Source: Geothrix sp. 21YS21S-4 (GTDB taxonomy: Bacteria; Acidobacteriota; Holophagae; Holophagales; Holophagaceae). Taken from it: DNA of 64,000 nt. Below the pieces are notes generated by a model. That model saw nothing but the letters and a program-made list of their open reading frames with translations. It was not told where the DNA came from and ran no database searches. The stretch spans positions 1,054,001 through 1,118,000 of the forward strand of contig NZ_CP132719.1 of the NCBI RefSeq assembly GCF_030845995.1, given 5' to 3'. A program made the position numbers and the translations under genes. Shown piece by piece: positions 36,456-45,069 of this stretch (positions are counted from its first letter, which is position 1; each line of letters begins with the position of its first letter).

Positions 36456-37570
36456 CGCGGGTCCGCCGAGGGCTGGTCCGGGGAAGGGTCGAGAGGCACG
36501 TGCGCGCAGATGTCGAGGCCGAAACCGCGCAGGCCAATGTACTTCGTTTCATGCCGGCTCAGCAGGCGCATTTTCCCCACCCCGATCTGCCGGAGGATCT
36601 GGGCGCCCACGCCGAAGTCCCGATCGCTCATGGTTTGCATCTGCGCGTGGCCCTCTTCGGCCACCCCGGGGGTGTGGGCGTGGCGCCGGAGGTAGACCAG
36701 GGCCCCGCGGCCCTCCCGGGCGAGGATGGCCATGGCCTTCTGGAACAGCCCGGACTCGAAGCCGTGCAGGTCGTCCGGCAGGGTCTCCACGTGGACCCGC
36801 ACCAGAGGAGCCTCGCCGGCTTCCAGATCGCCCAGGACGAAGGCCAGGTGGCTGCCGCCGTCCAGGAGGCTGCGGAAGCGGTGGACCCGCAGGTCGCCCC
36901 ACAGGCTGGGCATCTCCCGGGTCTCCAGGAGAGAGACGAGGGGCTCCTGGCGGAGGCGGTAGGCCACCAGATCCGCCACGGTGACCAGCGGCAGACCGTG
37001 CTTTTGGCAGTAGGGGATCAGGTCCGGCACCCGGGCCATGGTCCCGTCGTCCTTCATGATTTCGCAGATGACGCCGCTGGGGTGCAGCCCCGCCAGCCGC
37101 GCCAGGTCCACGCTGGCCTCGGTCTGGCCGGTGCGCGTGAGCACGCCCCCGGGCCGGGCGCGCAACGGGAAGACGTGCCCGGGCTTCACGAAGTGCTGAG
37201 GCTTGGCGTCGGGGGCGATGAGCGCCTGGATCGTGCGGGAGCGGTCCTGGGCGCTGATCCCGGTCGTCGTGCCCTCGCGGGCCTCCACGGAGACGCAGAA
37301 GGCGGTCTCGAAGGGGCTGGTGTTGTCCCGCACCATCAGCGGAATCTGCAGGCGGTCGAGGGCCGGACCCTCCAGGGCGGTGCAGATGAGCCCCCGGCCG
37401 TGGGTGGCCATGAAGGCGATGGCTTCGGGGCTGACGTGTTCCGCGGCGAGGGTGAGGTCGCCCTCGTTCTCGCGATCCTCGTCGTCCACCACGACGACCA
37501 TCCGCCCCTGGCGGATCGCTTCGATGGCCTCCTCGATGGGAGCGAATGGAGAGGAGGCGCGCGTGTCCAT
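36452..37570 (-). CDS. ribBA: 3,4-dihydroxy-2-butanone 4-phosphate synthase (RibB) with degenerate GTP cyclohydrolase II domain (RibBX type)
   Basis: 372 residues from ATG 37570. The RibB half is intact (about 1-205): VVVDDEDRENEGDLT, FMATHGRGLICTAL, GTTTGISAQDR and RTGQTEASVDL. It makes the four-carbon precursor of riboflavin from ribulose 5-phosphate. The C-terminal half aligns with GTP cyclohydrolase II, but the zinc-binding cysteines of the GS-RCDCG motif are absent (HVETLPDDLHGFESG instead) and RQEGRGIGL has become RRHAHTPGV. So the cyclohydrolase activity is probably lost, and the symbol marks domain layout only. No FMN riboswitch is seen upstream. Confidence 0.87.
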   Translation of the reverse strand: MDTRASSPFAPIEEAIEAIRQGRMVVVVDDEDRENEGDLTLAAEHVSPEAIAFMATHGRGLICTALEGPALDRLQIPLMVRDNTSPFETAFCVSVEAREGTTTGISAQDRSRTIQALIAPDAKPQHFVKPGHVFPLRARPGGVLTRTGQTEASVDLARLAGLHPSGVICEIMKDDGTMARVPDLIPYCQKHGLPLVTVADLVAYRLRQEPLVSLLETREMPSLWGDLRVHRFRSLLDGGSHLAFVLGDLEAGEAPLVRVHVETLPDDLHGFESGLFQKAMAILAREGRGALVYLRRHAHTPGVAEEGHAQMQTMSDRDFGVGAQILRQIGVGKMRLLSRHETKYIGLRGFGLDICAHVPLDPSPDQPSADPR

Positions 37571-37613
37571 AGGACCCCCAGCATCGCGCAGGACACCTTC
37601 CGGGGGAAGGGCG

Positions 37614-37625
37614 CACTCCGGAGTG
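37614..37625. promoter_or_regulatory. Perfect 12-bp palindrome in the ribBA/DUF4388 divergent gap
   Basis: CACTCCGGAGTG lies between the two divergent starts, with GCACTCC repeated at 37631-37637. About 15 such palindromes are expected by chance in 64 kb at equal base frequencies, so position alone makes it a weak operator candidate. Confidence 0.2.
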
Positions 37626-37687
37626 AGGACGCACTCCATGGTAAGGTTGGCCATCCGAATTCATCTTCTCCCGAGAGGAATGGCCCC

Positions 37688-38773
37688 ATGTCCCAGGGTG
37701 TGATCCAAGGCTCCATGCGCGAGGCGCCGTTGCCTGACATCATCCAGCTCGTGAGCCAAGGCGGAAAGTCGGGCTGCTTCCATGTGCAGCAGGACGCTTC
37801 CCGGGCCCGCATCTACCTGCGGGACGGGCGGATCATCCACGCGGTGACGCCCGCCGGGGAAGGCTTCGAGGCCCTCATGGACGTGGCCCTGTGGCTCGAC
37901 GGCAGCTACCGGTTCGAGGAAACGGTGCCCGACGTTCCCACCACCATCACCAAATCCAACGCTTCCATCCTGATGGAGCTGGGGCGGCGGATGGACGAGT
38001 GGCGGGTCATCAGCCAGAAGGTCCCCTCGGTGGACCTCTACCCGGCTTCCACCCTCCTGCCCGGCGACGCCCCCCAGGGGATCAATCCCCGCGAGGCGAA
38101 GCTCCTCGCCCTGGCCACCGGCTACTTCAACGTGGCGGAGATCGCCGAGGTCCTGAAGAAGCCCGTCCTGTCCGTCGCCAAGGATCTCTACGGCCTCGTG
38201 ATGTCGGGCCATGTGGCCTTGAAGGGCCTGCGCTCGGGCAAGCCTCCCAAAATCGATGTGCCCGTTCCTCCTCCGGCGGCGTCGCCCTTCCCCGAAGCGG
38301 GTCCGGAACTGGTGCCGGTCTCCGCCTTTCTCGGTGCCGCTCCCGCCCCTGCGCCCTCGGAGCTTGGCGAGGACACCGCCATCGTTCCCCTCCGGCGCCC
38401 GGCGCCGCAGGCCCAGGGCTTTCCCGAAGGGGACGAGCCCCTGCCCGTGACGGTGGGCGGCGGAATCGCAGGGGGCACGCCGCCGGTGGCGCCCAAACCC
38501 GCGTCCGCCGACGATCCGCAGCGGATGGTCAAGCTGATGAATTTCACCCACCGCATCGCCCAGGCGGCCAAGCACGCGCTGCCCGAGCCCCACCACGAGA
38601 TGGTCAACCGCCTGCAGGCCAAGGCCACGCAGCAGATCATCTCCGGCGAAGGTCCGGAAGCGGTGAAGGGCCTGGCTCTGGCCATCAGCCGCGGGGCGGT
38701 GGACGCGGGTTGTGATGCGGACCTGGTGCGCACCCTCAACACCCAGCTGAAGGCCCTCTTCAGCCCCAAATAG
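37688..38773 (+). CDS. DUF4388-domain protein
   Basis: 361 residues from ATG 37688, with GAGAGGAA upstream. Residues 1-110 are a DUF4388/PATAN-like domain (LPDIIQLVSQGGKSGCFHV, ARIYLRDGRIIHA), usually a signalling or adaptor fold near two-component and gliding-motility genes. A middle Pro/Ala-rich linker (about 190-265) leads to a C-terminal helical segment (about 280-361; HHEMVNRLQAKATQQIISGEG). No enzymatic motif. It has no clear partner here; a lipoprotein and FtsX follow directly. Confidence 0.75.
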   Translation: MSQGVIQGSMREAPLPDIIQLVSQGGKSGCFHVQQDASRARIYLRDGRIIHAVTPAGEGFEALMDVALWLDGSYRFEETVPDVPTTITKSNASILMELGRRMDEWRVISQKVPSVDLYPASTLLPGDAPQGINPREAKLLALATGYFNVAEIAEVLKKPVLSVAKDLYGLVMSGHVALKGLRSGKPPKIDVPVPPPAASPFPEAGPELVPVSAFLGAAPAPAPSELGEDTAIVPLRRPAPQAQGFPEGDEPLPVTVGGGIAGGTPPVAPKPASADDPQRMVKLMNFTHRIAQAAKHALPEPHHEMVNRLQAKATQQIISGEGPEAVKGLALAISRGAVDAGCDADLVRTLNTQLKALFSPK

Positions 38774-38781
38774 GGTTTCCG

Positions 38782-39864
38782 ATGGCATCCCGATTCCTGC
38801 TCGGCTTCGTCGCCGCGATCACGCTCCTGTTCTCCGGCTGCAAGGATGCCGAAACTACGGGAGGCACGGCCGGGGCGGCGCTCTACGCCTACGACGGCAC
38901 CACCGCGTCGGTGTTCGTGTGGACCGACCTCTCCACGATCTACGACGGCGCGCCCAGCACCACCGCGCCCACCAAGCAGATCACCTCCAGCGTGTTCAGC
39001 AGCAAGATCACCAGTCTGGCCTGGGGCGGGCTGTGTTTCGACAGCCTCAACGGCTACCTCTATCTCATCTCGGACACCGGCAACATCGTGCGGGTGAGCA
39101 ACATCCGCTCCCAGAGCGGAGCCGTGTCCAGCACGGACGTGGTGTCCTTCAGCCTCTCCAACACCGGCCGCCTTTCGAGTTCGACCTTTGGCCAGGCCGC
39201 CCTGGATCCTCAGAACAACCGCCTCTACATCACCGAGAACAGCAGCAGCAGCACCCAGATCTGGGTGGTGGACAACGCCAGCGGCCAGGCCCAGAGCGCC
39301 ACCATTGCCCTGCAGGCCCTCGCGGTGAGCGGCGATACGGGAGGTACAGGCGTCGCAGCGGGGGCGGGCTCCGTCTACGGTTTCATGCTGGACGGCGACA
39401 CGGTGGGCACGGTGGTCACCTATTCCGGTCCGCGCCTGCGGAAGGGCACCTCCGCGGGTTTCAGTGACGCCACGACGCTGATTGGAAACTCCACCCTGAT
39501 CGGCAAGTACGGTTCTCTCGCGCTGGATACGGGCAATGGCTATCTCTTCGTGGCCCGCCACAATACCGATGCCGGCGCGTCGACGGCGCCCATCCAGGTC
39601 TTCGCCACCGGCCTGTTCGGCCAAGCCTACGATCAGGCTCCGACCACGACGCTGGGAAGCGTCACCGACCAGGCGGACCTGCGCGTCATCGCCCACGCGG
39701 GCACCAAGGACTGGCTGGTGGGCCTGCGGGGGAACGATACGACTTCCTACGGGACGATCTTCATCTGGAAATCGCCCGTGGGCGGCACCGCGGCGAAGGT
39801 CCTGACGGCCTCTCCCACGACCTCCCTGTTCAAGGGACTGGCGGTGGACGGGAACGCGTCGTGA
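38782..39864 (+). CDS. Lipoprotein of unknown function, beta-propeller-like
   Basis: 360 residues with a lipoprotein signal (FVAAITLLFSGC, cysteine near residue 20). The rest is rich in Ser, Thr and Gly and holds repeated strand-like units: LCFDSLNGYLYLISDTGNIV, AALDPQNNRLYITENSS and LALDTGNGYLFVARHNT (each shown in part), about 80-100 residues apart. This suggests a beta-propeller or similar surface fold. No catalytic motif. It starts 8 bases after the DUF4388 gene and overlaps ftsX (TGATG). Confidence 0.65.
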   Translation: MASRFLLGFVAAITLLFSGCKDAETTGGTAGAALYAYDGTTASVFVWTDLSTIYDGAPSTTAPTKQITSSVFSSKITSLAWGGLCFDSLNGYLYLISDTGNIVRVSNIRSQSGAVSSTDVVSFSLSNTGRLSSSTFGQAALDPQNNRLYITENSSSSTQIWVVDNASGQAQSATIALQALAVSGDTGGTGVAAGAGSVYGFMLDGDTVGTVVTYSGPRLRKGTSAGFSDATTLIGNSTLIGKYGSLALDTGNGYLFVARHNTDAGASTAPIQVFATGLFGQAYDQAPTTTLGSVTDQADLRVIAHAGTKDWLVGLRGNDTTSYGTIFIWKSPVGGTAAKVLTASPTTSLFKGLAVDGNAS

Positions 39865-40790
39865 TGCCCCTGAGGCTCCTGGGCCTGCTGCTGCAGGACG
39901 TCGTCCGGGACCTCTTCCGACATCGGGGCCAGTACCTTCTGGCGATCCTCACGCTGGCGTCCGGGCTCCTTCTGGCGGGTGGCGGGCTTCTGCTGGTGGA
40001 AAGCCTGGGCCGCTTCACGGCCCGCCTGGAGGGGATGGCCAAGGTGGTGGCCTACGCGGCCGAAGGCAAGTCCCTGGATGAGGCGGAGGCCCGCCTGCGC
40101 CGGGATCCCCGATTCCGGGAGGTCCGGCGCGTGTCGGCCGAGGAGAACCGCAAGCGCTTCCAATCCGCCACGCGGGAGGCGGGGCTCCTGCTGGAAAGCG
40201 CGGGGCAGGATGCCCTGCCTGAAAGCCTGGAGCTGACCCTTCGCCCCGACCTCGCGTCGGGTCCCCGGGCGGTGGACGTGGGCGAAAGCCTCCGCAGCCT
40301 TCCCGGGGTCGGCGACGTCCTGGCCGACCAGGAGCGGCTGGAGCAGCTCCAACGCATGGCCCGCATGGTGCGCTCCGCGCTGATGGCCCTGGGCGTCATT
40401 CTTCTCATGGCCGCCGGTTTCGCCACGGGCAACGTCATCCGCATGAGCATCCTGGCTCGCGAGGAGGAGATCACGATCATGCGGCTGGTGGGGGCCTCCG
40501 AAAGCTACATCCGGACGCCCCTTCTGCTGGAAGGCGCCCTCCTGGGGCTCGGCGGCAGCGTATTGGCCATTCTGGGCCTGTTCGCGCTGTGGCTGCCCCT
40601 CTCCCGGGGCGTCGGCGGCCTGTCGCCCCTGCTGGTGGAACTGGCGCGCCTCGGCTTCTTCTCCCCCTGGAGCATGCTGCTCTTGGCCCTCCTCGGCGCG
40701 GGGACCGGCGCCCTGGGCGCTTTGTGGGCCTTCTGGATCACCCGCCGCGTGCAACGGGAGCAGGCGGCGCTCATGGAAGGGGCCGGCTGA
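39864..40790 (+). CDS. ftsX: FtsX-like membrane permease
   Basis: 308 residues from ATG 39864; a GTG at 39861 gives one more residue. Four helices, as in FtsX: one near residue 20-40, a periplasmic region about 45-170, then three more (about 175-195, 225-260 and 272-290), with MRLVGASESYIRTPLLLEGALLG typical of the FtsX fold. FtsX with the ATPase FtsE controls peptidoglycan hydrolases at division. FtsE is not next to it, unlike in most bacteria. Overlaps the upstream lipoprotein (TGATG). Confidence 0.8.
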   Translation: MPLRLLGLLLQDVVRDLFRHRGQYLLAILTLASGLLLAGGGLLLVESLGRFTARLEGMAKVVAYAAEGKSLDEAEARLRRDPRFREVRRVSAEENRKRFQSATREAGLLLESAGQDALPESLELTLRPDLASGPRAVDVGESLRSLPGVGDVLADQERLEQLQRMARMVRSALMALGVILLMAAGFATGNVIRMSILAREEEITIMRLVGASESYIRTPLLLEGALLGLGGSVLAILGLFALWLPLSRGVGGLSPLLVELARLGFFSPWSMLLLALLGAGTGALGALWAFWITRRVQREQAALMEGAG

Positions 40791-40819
40791 GGGGCGGAGC
40801 CCCGTCGCAGCCGAAGGCG

Positions 40820-40836
40820 CTCCGGATTTTCCGGAG
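40820..40836 (+). terminator. Possible terminator hairpin after ftsX
   Basis: CTCCGG/CCGGAG stem with ATTTT loop, 30 bases after the ftsX stop. The T-stretch is in the loop, and only AAATTTT follows nearby, so activity is uncertain. Confidence 0.35.
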
Positions 40837-40934
40837 GGGTAAATTTTGATGTCTTCTACAAGAACTTGGCTCGGGCTAGACTTGGAGGACCCCAATACCT
40901 CCATGCCGTGCGGTTCCTTCTAGGAGAATCTCGC

Positions 40935-41861
40935 GTGAGTCTACTCGATGGTTGGATGCAGCAGCATCGGACGACCGGCCAGGCCTACGACTATCTGTAT
41001 CAGATGCATATAGCATTTCTGTGCCGGTATTTTCCTATCATGGCTTCCCGGAGCATCTACCGCGACCGGATGGGGAAGGACCTCGATCTGGGGGCTCCGC
41101 GGAACTTCAACGAAAAGCTGCAGTGGCTGAAATTGTATTGGCGGCATCCCCTGGTTCCGGTCTGCGCCGACAAGGCGCGGATGAAGGGCTACGCCGCCGA
41201 CCGGGGGTTTCCGCACCTGGTGCCCCAAACCCTGGGCGTCTACGGAGATGTCCGCGACATTCCCTGGGCGGAATTGCCCGATCGGTTCGTCCTGAAGTGC
41301 ACCCACGGCTGCGGCTTCAACATCCTCTGCCCCGACAAGAGCCGGCTGGACGTGGCGGAGGCGGCGCGGAAGCTGCGGCGGTGGCTGAAGACGGACTACA
41401 GCCTGGTCGCGGCGGAGTTGCACTACGCCGAGATCCCGCCGCGTATCCTGTGCGAGGAATACCTGACGGACGGTTCGGGGCCGCGGCCCATCGACTACAA
41501 GGTCTACTGTTTCGGCGGGAAGCCCCACTGCATCCTGGCTTGCGCCGACCGGGGCGAGGCGGGAGAGGCCCGGTTCGATTTCTACGACGCGGGGTGGACC
41601 GCCCGGTTGCCCTATTGCGATCCCAGCATTTCGCTGGGGCGCGACCTGCCGGCGCCGGCCTCCCTGCCGGAGATGCTCGCCGCCTGCGAAGCCCTGGCCC
41701 AGCCCTTCCCCTTCGTCCGGATGGACTTCTACGACATCGGCGGCCGGGCGCGGCTGGGGGAAATGACCTTCACGCCCATGGGGTGCGCGGAGACCGGCTA
41801 CACCGAGCAGGCCCTCGATGCCCTGGGCCGGCTGCTCGAACTTCCCGCGAAGCGCCCCTGA
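40935..41861 (+). CDS. TupA-like ATP-grasp protein (cell-surface polysaccharide or teichuronopeptide type)
   Basis: 308 residues from GTG 40935, chosen because TAGGAGA sits 8 bases before it; a TTG at 40866 extends the frame but has no RBS. ATP-grasp fold: NFNEKLQWLKLYWRHPLV, FVLKCTHGCGFN, IDYKVYCFGG, and FPFVRMDFYDI near the end. TupA-like proteins add amino acids or sugars to surface polymers, and this could modify LPS or capsule. Its first 150 bases (about 40935-41080) and the leader before it are less GC-rich than the neighbours, which may mark later acquisition. Confidence 0.8.
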   Translation: MSLLDGWMQQHRTTGQAYDYLYQMHIAFLCRYFPIMASRSIYRDRMGKDLDLGAPRNFNEKLQWLKLYWRHPLVPVCADKARMKGYAADRGFPHLVPQTLGVYGDVRDIPWAELPDRFVLKCTHGCGFNILCPDKSRLDVAEAARKLRRWLKTDYSLVAAELHYAEIPPRILCEEYLTDGSGPRPIDYKVYCFGGKPHCILACADRGEAGEARFDFYDAGWTARLPYCDPSISLGRDLPAPASLPEMLAACEALAQPFPFVRMDFYDIGGRARLGEMTFTPMGCAETGYTEQALDALGRLLELPAKRP

Positions 41862-41864
41862 CCG

Positions 41865-42434
41865 CTAGTTCCCCCACCGCCGGGGATCTTCTTCCCGCAG
41901 CCCCAGCTGGTCGAGGACGCGGGTGGCGAAGGTGTCGTAGAGGTCGTCCAGGGTCTTGGGAGCCGTGTAGAAGCTGGGCATGAGGGGCATGATCACCGCC
42001 CCGGCCCCCTGGGCGCGGAGCATGTTCTCCAGATGGATGCGGTTCAGCGGCGTCTCCCGGAGACAGAGGACCAGCGGCCGCCGCTCCTTGAGGCAGACGT
42101 CAGCGGCCCGGCTGACCAGGCTCTCGCTCGTGCCCGCGGCGATGCGCCCCAGGGCTCCGGCGCTGCACGGGAGGATCGCCATTCCGTCGTGGCGGTAGGA
42201 TCCCGACGAGATGTCGGCGCCCAGGTCCCGCTCGTCCCGCAGGCTCACCTTGGCGAACGCGGCCAGATCCTTGGGCGCCAGGCCCGTCTCGTCCAGCAGG
42301 CAGCGGCGGCCCGTGGGCGAGATGAGGAGCGCGACCTCCTCCACCGCCGGGCTGGCCGACATCCGCCGCAGGAGGGCCACGCCGAAGGCCGAGCCCGTGG
42401 CGCCGGTGATGGCCAGGGTGAAGCGCAGGCCCAT
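41865..42434 (-). CDS. ubiX: Flavin prenyltransferase UbiX/Pad1 family
   Basis: 189 residues. UbiX prenylates FMN, making the cofactor used by UbiD-type decarboxylases. Visible: AITGATGSAFGV at the start, GSYRHDGMAILPCSAG, AAGTSESLVSRAADV, PLVLCLRETP, and HLENMLRAQ. UbiD itself is not in the window. Normal length for the family. It converges with the ATP-grasp gene, 3 bases apart, and ends 8 bases after the M14 peptidase on the same strand. Confidence 0.93.
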   Translation of the reverse strand: MGLRFTLAITGATGSAFGVALLRRMSASPAVEEVALLISPTGRRCLLDETGLAPKDLAAFAKVSLRDERDLGADISSGSYRHDGMAILPCSAGALGRIAAGTSESLVSRAADVCLKERRPLVLCLRETPLNRIHLENMLRAQGAGAVIMPLMPSFYTAPKTLDDLYDTFATRVLDQLGLREEDPRRWGN

Positions 42435-42442
42435 GATTCCTC

Positions 42443-45049
42443 CTATTCCACCGGTGCCCGGTAAGCCCCGAAGAAGATGGCGTTCAGGAGCACGCGGCGC
42501 GTGAACGGCGTCTGCCCGCGAAATACGGGATCGCCCGCGGTGAGGATCACCGCGCCCCGACCCAGGCGTTCGCGCAGGGCATAGGCGGTCTGCTGGAGCT
42601 TGGCTTCCAGGGGCTTCGCCACCAGGCCGGAGACCTTGAGGCCCTCCTTGCCGTAGTGGAGGGGATTCTCACCGCCGGGGCTCAGTTCCAGGATGGGATC
42701 GCCGGTGTTCAGAACCGCCGCGCCGCCCTCGGCGTGGAGGCCCCAGGCCAGCGGATGGCTGCCGTCCACGTCCACCTTCAGGAACGCGCCGGGGATGCTC
42801 TCCTCGAGGATCCGGTCCTCCCGCTTGTCCCAGGGGCGCACCAGATCGGTGGGATCGGGCCTCGGAGCCTCGCGCTTGGGGTCCTTCTCCTGGAGGCGGG
42901 CTTCCTCCGCGGCGCGGCTGAGGAACCGGAAGCCGGCCTGGGCCAGCCCGGCGCGGGACGCGTAGGCCGCTCCGCCCTGGAAGGCGAGGAGGGAGCCGCC
43001 GTCCTGGACCCAGGCCTTGAGCTTCGCGGCCCCGCCTTCGCCGAGGGCCTGCTGCCAGCTTTTTCCGGCCGCGCCGTCGTCCACCAGGATCACGTGGGTG
43101 AAGCGGGCCAGGGGAATGCCCCCCAGCCGATCCGCCCGGAGCTGGACGAAGGGCAGGCCCGTTTCCCACAGCGTGTGGGCCAGGGCGCCGAAGGCGGTGG
43201 GGCTGGCGGGCCGGTCCATCAGGACGGCGATGCGGGGCGCGCGCAGGATGACGCTGCGGTTGGAGCCGAGATCGGGTCCCGACGCCATGTGGGCGGACTC
43301 CGCGGCCGCGACGGGATGACCGTTCTCCGCTGCGAGGGCCTGCAGGCGGGCCCGCAGTTCAGGCGGGTTGTTCCGGAGCGGGAAGACCACGGTTCCGGCC
43401 CCCCAGCGGCGGTCGCCGAGCACGGCGGGCTCCGCCAGGGCCGAGGCCTTGAAGCCCTCTTCCAGGAGCGCCGCCAGGGTGCGGCAGGCCCCTTCATGGC
43501 CCGCGGGGATCACGTAGCCCCACGCCGTTTCGGGCAGGGCGGGGGTGGTTTCCGGCGCGCGGGAAGCCGTTTTCACCTTGGGTCGCACCTTGGCCTGCCA
43601 GGCGGGAACGTGGAAGGCGAGGGGCAGGCTCCAGGCGGTGATGTCGTAGGTGGGCTTGGGGCCCATCCGCGCCTCGCCCTCCAGCAGGGCCTGGGCCAGC
43701 GGACCCCGCGGCTGGTCCAGCGGAACGAGGTAGCTGCCCGCCGGAAGGCCCGCGGCGCGGGCGGGGCCGATGGGTTCCAGCCCGGCGGGATCGAGGTCCG
43801 CGGCCGTGCGGAGCACCTCGATGCCGTTGCGGCCGAGCAGATCCGCCAGGGCCCGCGCCCGCCCCGGATCCTCGCCTTCGGCGAAGAGGAAGGCTCCGGC
43901 CCGGTCGCCCAGGGCCACCCGCTCGCGGCGGATCCGCTGGAAATCCCACAGCAGCGCCTTGCGCTCGGCGGCGGCGGTGGCCACCGTGGCGAGGCTGGCG
44001 GCCACGTGGCGGCGGATGCGGCCGTCCAGGGTCAGGCGCTCCCCGTCCATGCGGCGGTAGGCGGTGCCGCCCTGACCGGCGGATTCGAAGGTCATGCCCA
44101 CGGCGCCCTGGAACGTGGGCCAGGTGTCGCCGTAACCGGGGTAGAAGAGGTCGAACACGTCGCGGCTGAAGTAGGCCCAGCCCTGGGCGTCGAAGCTGCG
44201 CGCCATCGCCTGGCCGAAAGTGGCCTGCCACCGGCCCGACAGGGCGGCGGGAAGGGCGGGGTGGATGGGCTGCATGGTGGGCGGGAAGTAGGCGGAGGCC
44301 TCGGGCCACATCTCGTGCTGGTCCAGCAGGACCTGGGGATTCCAGCGGAGGAAAGCCGCGGCCTTGGCCCGGGATTCGCCCTGCGTCTGCCACGCCCAGT
44401 CCCGGTTGAGGTCGAACAGCCGGTGGTTGAACCGTCCCGCGGGCCAGCGCGAGGTGTTCTGGGCGTCCTGGGGATCCGCGGATTCGAAGGGACCGGCGGC
44501 CTCCATCACCGCCTGCAGGTGGCGGTCCCGCCCGTCGGGGTTCTGGGCGAGATCCATGAGGATCACCACCCGCTCCAGCTGCTTCATCACCTCGGGGCTG
44601 CGGGCGCTGGCGAAGTGGTAGGCCACGGCCAGGGCCGCTTCCGATCCCGATGCCTCGGACCCGTGGACGGAGTAGCCGAGCCACACGAAGGCGGGCTGGG
44701 TCTCCGCGAGCCGTCCGGCCTCCGCCTCGGTGCAGGTCCGCGGATCGGCCAGCTTGGCGTTAAGGGCCTGGAGTTCGTCCAGGCGCCGGAGGTTCTCCGG
44801 CGAGGTGATGACGAGAAAGGGCTGCTCCCGCCCCTCTTCGGTGCGGTGGAGGACGGTCAGCTTGACGCGGTCCGGCGCCGCGGCGGCCAGGGCCCGGGCG
44901 TAGGCGACCAGGGCGTGGTGCGGCGTGAACCGGATTCCCAGGTCCGGCTGCGGGACCTCGGGCCGGGGATCGGCGGGCGGCAGCAGGCCCGGGGGAAGGC
45001 CCGCGATCAGGCCGCCCGTGGCGAAGAGGGCCGGCACGATCCGTCGCAT
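42443..45049 (-). CDS. Secreted M14-family zinc carboxypeptidase, large
   Basis: 868 residues from ATG 45049, with a signal peptide at the start (FATGGLIAGLPPGLLPP). The M14 catalytic domain (about 35-380) shows the HxxE zinc motif in SVHGSEASG, the third ligand LLDQHEMWPEA, and a likely catalytic glutamate in MTFESAG. The remaining 480 residues include a beta-rich region and a type-1 glutamine amidotransferase-like domain (about 610-860; HVILVDDGAAGKSW, VLNTGDPILEL) without an obvious nucleophile. Periplasmic or surface peptidase; substrate unknown. On the same strand as murC, 20 bases after it. Confidence 0.88.
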   Translation of the reverse strand: MRRIVPALFATGGLIAGLPPGLLPPADPRPEVPQPDLGIRFTPHHALVAYARALAAAAPDRVKLTVLHRTEEGREQPFLVITSPENLRRLDELQALNAKLADPRTCTEAEAGRLAETQPAFVWLGYSVHGSEASGSEAALAVAYHFASARSPEVMKQLERVVILMDLAQNPDGRDRHLQAVMEAAGPFESADPQDAQNTSRWPAGRFNHRLFDLNRDWAWQTQGESRAKAAAFLRWNPQVLLDQHEMWPEASAYFPPTMQPIHPALPAALSGRWQATFGQAMARSFDAQGWAYFSRDVFDLFYPGYGDTWPTFQGAVGMTFESAGQGGTAYRRMDGERLTLDGRIRRHVAASLATVATAAAERKALLWDFQRIRRERVALGDRAGAFLFAEGEDPGRARALADLLGRNGIEVLRTAADLDPAGLEPIGPARAAGLPAGSYLVPLDQPRGPLAQALLEGEARMGPKPTYDITAWSLPLAFHVPAWQAKVRPKVKTASRAPETTPALPETAWGYVIPAGHEGACRTLAALLEEGFKASALAEPAVLGDRRWGAGTVVFPLRNNPPELRARLQALAAENGHPVAAAESAHMASGPDLGSNRSVILRAPRIAVLMDRPASPTAFGALAHTLWETGLPFVQLRADRLGGIPLARFTHVILVDDGAAGKSWQQALGEGGAAKLKAWVQDGGSLLAFQGGAAYASRAGLAQAGFRFLSRAAEEARLQEKDPKREAPRPDPTDLVRPWDKREDRILEESIPGAFLKVDVDGSHPLAWGLHAEGGAAVLNTGDPILELSPGGENPLHYGKEGLKVSGLVAKPLEAKLQQTAYALRERLGRGAVILTAGDPVFRGQTPFTRRVLLNAIFFGAYRAPVE

Positions 45050-45069
45050 GGGAGAACCGCCTAGCGGGC

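Noticed and set aside
37571-37687. FMN riboswitch upstream of ribBA
   Set aside because: Only 117 bases to the next gene, and none of the conserved FMN-aptamer segments is present.
40866-40934. Longer TTG-started version of the TupA-like gene
   Set aside because: No RBS before the TTG, while GTG 40935 has TAGGAGA at a suitable distance.
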